Shown: positions 63,437 through 64,000 of the stretch, in pieces
Layout of the letters: the number at the start of each line of letters is the position of its first letter
How positions within the stretch are numbered: position 1 is the first letter of the stretch
NCBI GenBank assembly: GCA_938002655.1
Contig: CALLAC010000010.1
Coordinates: 62,001 to 126,000 of the forward strand
DNA from: an uncultured Cytophagales bacterium
GTDB lineage: Bacteria > Bacteroidota > Bacteroidia > Cytophagales > Thermonemataceae
DNA: 64,000 nt
Reading direction: 5' to 3'
Made by a program: the position numbers and the translations under genes
Notes under the pieces: model-generated
The model's database searches: none
What the model was told of the DNA's origin: nothing
What the model saw: only the letters and a program-made list of their open reading frames with translations

Positions 63437-63468
63437 TTGTAATTTCTGTACTAAAAAATTTATCTTTG
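63437..63468 (+). promoter_or_regulatory. Promoter of the prohibitin-like gene
   Basis: TTG at 63437-63439, a 21-nt spacer, then TATCTTTG at 63461-63468. ATG follows at 63494. Confidence 0.6.
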
Positions 63469-63493
63469 CGTTCAGAACTAAACTTTGTTGGTT

Positions 63494-64000
63494 ATGGCAA
63501 CCCAAAACAAAAACACAAGTGGTATTAGCGGTTTGTTCAAAATTGTAGTTTCAGTAGCAGTTATTGTGTTGGTAATCACGATTATTTCAAGTGCTTGCAA
63601 GCGTATTGATGCAGGACATGTAGGACTGGTAGTTAAATTATATGGTTCGGAACGAGGCGTGCAAGATGTTACCGAAGCTACAGGTTGGGTATGGTACAAC
63701 CCTTTTACTACTCAAATTTATGAATTTCCTACCTTTGTGCAGAATGTTGTTTTTACTCGCGATGCTACCGAAGGCAGTAGAAGCAATGAGGAATTTAGAG
63801 TAACCACCAAAGACGGCTTAGTAGTTTCTTTTGATGTATCGATGAATTACCGTGTGGCTCCCAATAAAGCCGCAGAAATTTTCAGAAAATACAGAAAGCC
63901 GCTGGAAGAACTGGATAAAACTGTGATGCGTAACTATATGCGTGAGGCTTACAATAAAGTTTCGGGCAAATATACAGCCGAACAACTCTATGAAAACAAA
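63494..64000 (+). CDS. Prohibitin/SPFH-domain membrane protein (partial, cut by window end)
   Basis: The first 169 codons are present with no stop before the edge. An N-terminal membrane segment at about 14-34 contains a Cys ('SSACK'), and could be a lipobox, though the hydrophobic stretch is long for one. The SPFH domain follows: 'IDAGHVGLVVKLYGSERGVQDVTEATGWVWYNP', 'TTKDGLVVSFDVSMNYRV', 'LDKTVMRNYMREAYNKVSGKYTAEQLYENK'. This matches prohibitin-type SPFH proteins, which form large membrane rings and often work with FtsH. It is a different family branch from floA earlier in the window. Confidence 0.88.
   Translation, partial: MATQNKNTSGISGLFKIVVSVAVIVLVITIISSACKRIDAGHVGLVVKLYGSERGVQDVTEATGWVWYNPFTTQIYEFPTFVQNVVFTRDATEGSRSNEEFRVTTKDGLVVSFDVSMNYRVAPNKAAEIFRKYRKPLEELDKTVMRNYMREAYNKVSGKYTAEQLYENK

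Noticed and set aside
1..64000. CRISPR arrays, tRNA or rRNA genes, prophage or toxin-antitoxin modules
   Set aside because: No spaced direct repeats, tRNA cloverleaf landmarks, phage structural genes or small overlapping toxin-antitoxin pairs were found.

Overview
The window is a gene-dense, AT-rich chromosomal stretch from a member of the Bacteroidota, most likely a Cytophagales-type gliding or aquatic heterotroph. Supporting signs are: a secreted metalloprotease with a type IX secretion (T9SS) C-terminal sorting domain; HU/SPOR-fusion and SPOR proteins typical of the phylum; scarce Shine-Dalgarno sequences; and repeated use of the Bacteroidota promoter pattern TTTG or TTG, about 20 nt, then TAnnTTTG. 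The genus cannot be fixed from the sequence alone.

Layout. 0.1-3.5 kb: MarR regulator, J-domain membrane protein, and two glycosyltransferases read leftward. 3.5-10.2 kb: PpiD-type periplasmic foldase, 3-hydroxyanthranilate dioxygenase with a second J-domain protein, AlkB-type alkane monooxygenase, acyl-CoA thioesterase, cyclic-nucleotide-binding protein and truA. 10.2-14.2 kb: a 1320-residue secreted M43 protease. 14.4-22.6 kb: anmK, HesB-like protein, arginase-family enzyme, then metH behind a SAM-I riboswitch, an HU-SPOR membrane protein and a DUF486 protein. 22.7-29.1 kb: PhnD-like binding protein, rpmB, prfA, hisD, panB and fadD. 29.4-36.5 kb: pcrA/uvrD, a SurA-like lipoprotein, Ca2+-type P-ATPase and an NRDE protein. 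36.5-38.5 kb: a DnaQ-UvrC-like fusion nuclease, then a decayed IS5-like insertion sequence with intact 16-bp terminal inverted repeats. 38.5-42.7 kb: recF and a four-gene leftward operon with ATGA overlaps (lipoprotein, 2-hydroxyacid dehydrogenase, glycosyltransferase, unknown). 42.8-48.7 kb: floA, tatC, SPOR protein, YihY, hisF, OsmC and mltG. 48.7-55.1 kb: tilS, then an operon of Prc protease, DUF6263-like protein, rhodanese and class IV aminotransferase, and YdcF. 55.1-58.4 kb: a BLUF blue-light sensor and a four-cysteine FeS photolyase around accB, and an FMN reductase. 58.5-64 kb: POT peptide transporter, SRPBCC protein, dienoyl-CoA-reductase-like SDR, mnmA, a small lipoprotein and the start of a prohibitin/SPFH gene cut by the window edge.

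Most genes are housekeeping: translation, cofactor and amino-acid synthesis, envelope biogenesis and DNA repair. Several point to lipid or hydrocarbon handling (AlkB, thioesterase, FadD, SDR, AccB), although they are scattered rather than forming one operon. I found no CRISPR array, prophage, toxin-antitoxin pair, defence island, rRNA or tRNA. I do not see an undescribed multi-gene system. The most useful non-routine signals are the IS remnant, the riboswitch with its promoter and possible switching helix, the light-related genes, the terminator sitting ten bases before a glycosyltransferase start codon, the HesB-like protein without its C-terminal cysteines, and the overlapping glycosyltransferase operon.
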